Assembly: GCA_018814055.1 (NCBI GenBank) | Contig: JAHJAL010000143.1 | Location: 1-10,379, forward strand | Source: Patescibacteria group bacterium | GTDB taxonomy: Bacteria > Patescibacteriota > JAHJAL01 | DNA: 10,379 bases | Direction of reading: 5' to 3' | Shown: in pieces, positions 10,308 through 10,379 of the stretch | How the letters are laid out: every line of letters starts with the position of its first letter | Position numbering within the stretch: the stretch's first letter is position 1 | Notes under the pieces: model-generated | Told to the model about the DNA's origin: nothing | The model's input: only the letters and a program-made list of their open reading frames with translations | Databases searched by the model: none | Translations under genes and position numbers: made by a program

Positions 10308-10379
10308 ATGAACAAGAAAGATAAAAAATTACCGGTAGTGGCGATAGTGGGTAGAACGAATGTAGGAAAGTCGACGTTA
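10308..10379 (+). CDS. der: Probable ribosome-assembly GTPase Der (EngA), N-terminal 24 codons only
   Basis: Only 24 codons lie in the window: a lysine-rich start (MNKKDKKL) followed by PVVAIVGRTNVGKSTL, a TRAFAC-class G1/P-loop (GxxxxGKS). A P-loop starting within about 15 residues of the N-terminus with the form VVAIVGRxNVGKSTL is typical of Der/EngA, the double-GTPase needed for 50S maturation. The usual residue after GR is Pro; here it is Thr. Era and other Era-like GTPases share the same opening, and without the second G domain the assignment is provisional. The start has a good Shine-Dalgarno 4 nt upstream and lies 8 nt after the preceding gene, so co-transcription is likely. The 3' end is cut by the window edge. 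Confidence 0.65.
   Translation, partial: MNKKDKKLPVVAIVGRTNVGKSTL

Overview
The window is a compact, gene-dense bacterial segment with all genes on the + strand. It carries, in order: the 3' part of a DUF4012 gene, gyrB, gyrA, infB, a DinG-like exonuclease gene, and the first 24 codons of a der/EngA-type GTPase gene. A DUF4012 extracellular protein beside housekeeping genes, AT-leaning DNA, very short gaps and weak or absent Shine-Dalgarno sites suggest a member of the Candidate Phyla Radiation (Patescibacteria). That placement is an inference from gene style, not from a marker phylogeny. Stops are TAA, TAG and TGA, so ordinary code 11 applies rather than the UGA=Gly code of Gracilibacteria and Absconditabacteria.

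Layout. Positions 1-1200 are the C-terminal part of the DUF4012 protein. Positions 1201-1360 are the longest non-coding stretch (160 nt). It holds two tandem inverted repeats (1261-1294 and 1301-1340) just before gyrB, and a weak promoter candidate. gyrB (1361-3343) and gyrA (3406-5943) encode the two subunits of DNA gyrase and are separated by 62 nt containing a small AT-rich hairpin. infB (5959-7989), translation initiation factor IF2, follows gyrA after only 15 nt. After 69 nt comes a 746-residue protein (8059-10299) with an intact DEDDh exonuclease domain fused to what looks like a DinG helicase whose ATPase motifs have been lost. The der-like start (10308) follows after 8 nt, with its ribosome binding site overlapping the preceding stop codon.

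How the genes fit together. The segment joins DNA topology (gyrase), translation initiation (IF2), a probable DNA-repair exonuclease and a probable ribosome-assembly GTPase, all read in one direction. gyrA-infB and dinG-like-der are spaced like co-transcribed pairs. There is no sign of phage, transposon, CRISPR, tRNA or rRNA. The most unusual item is the DinG-like protein: exonuclease residues and a possible Fe-S cysteine set are kept, while the Walker A, DEAH and arginine-finger motifs are gone.
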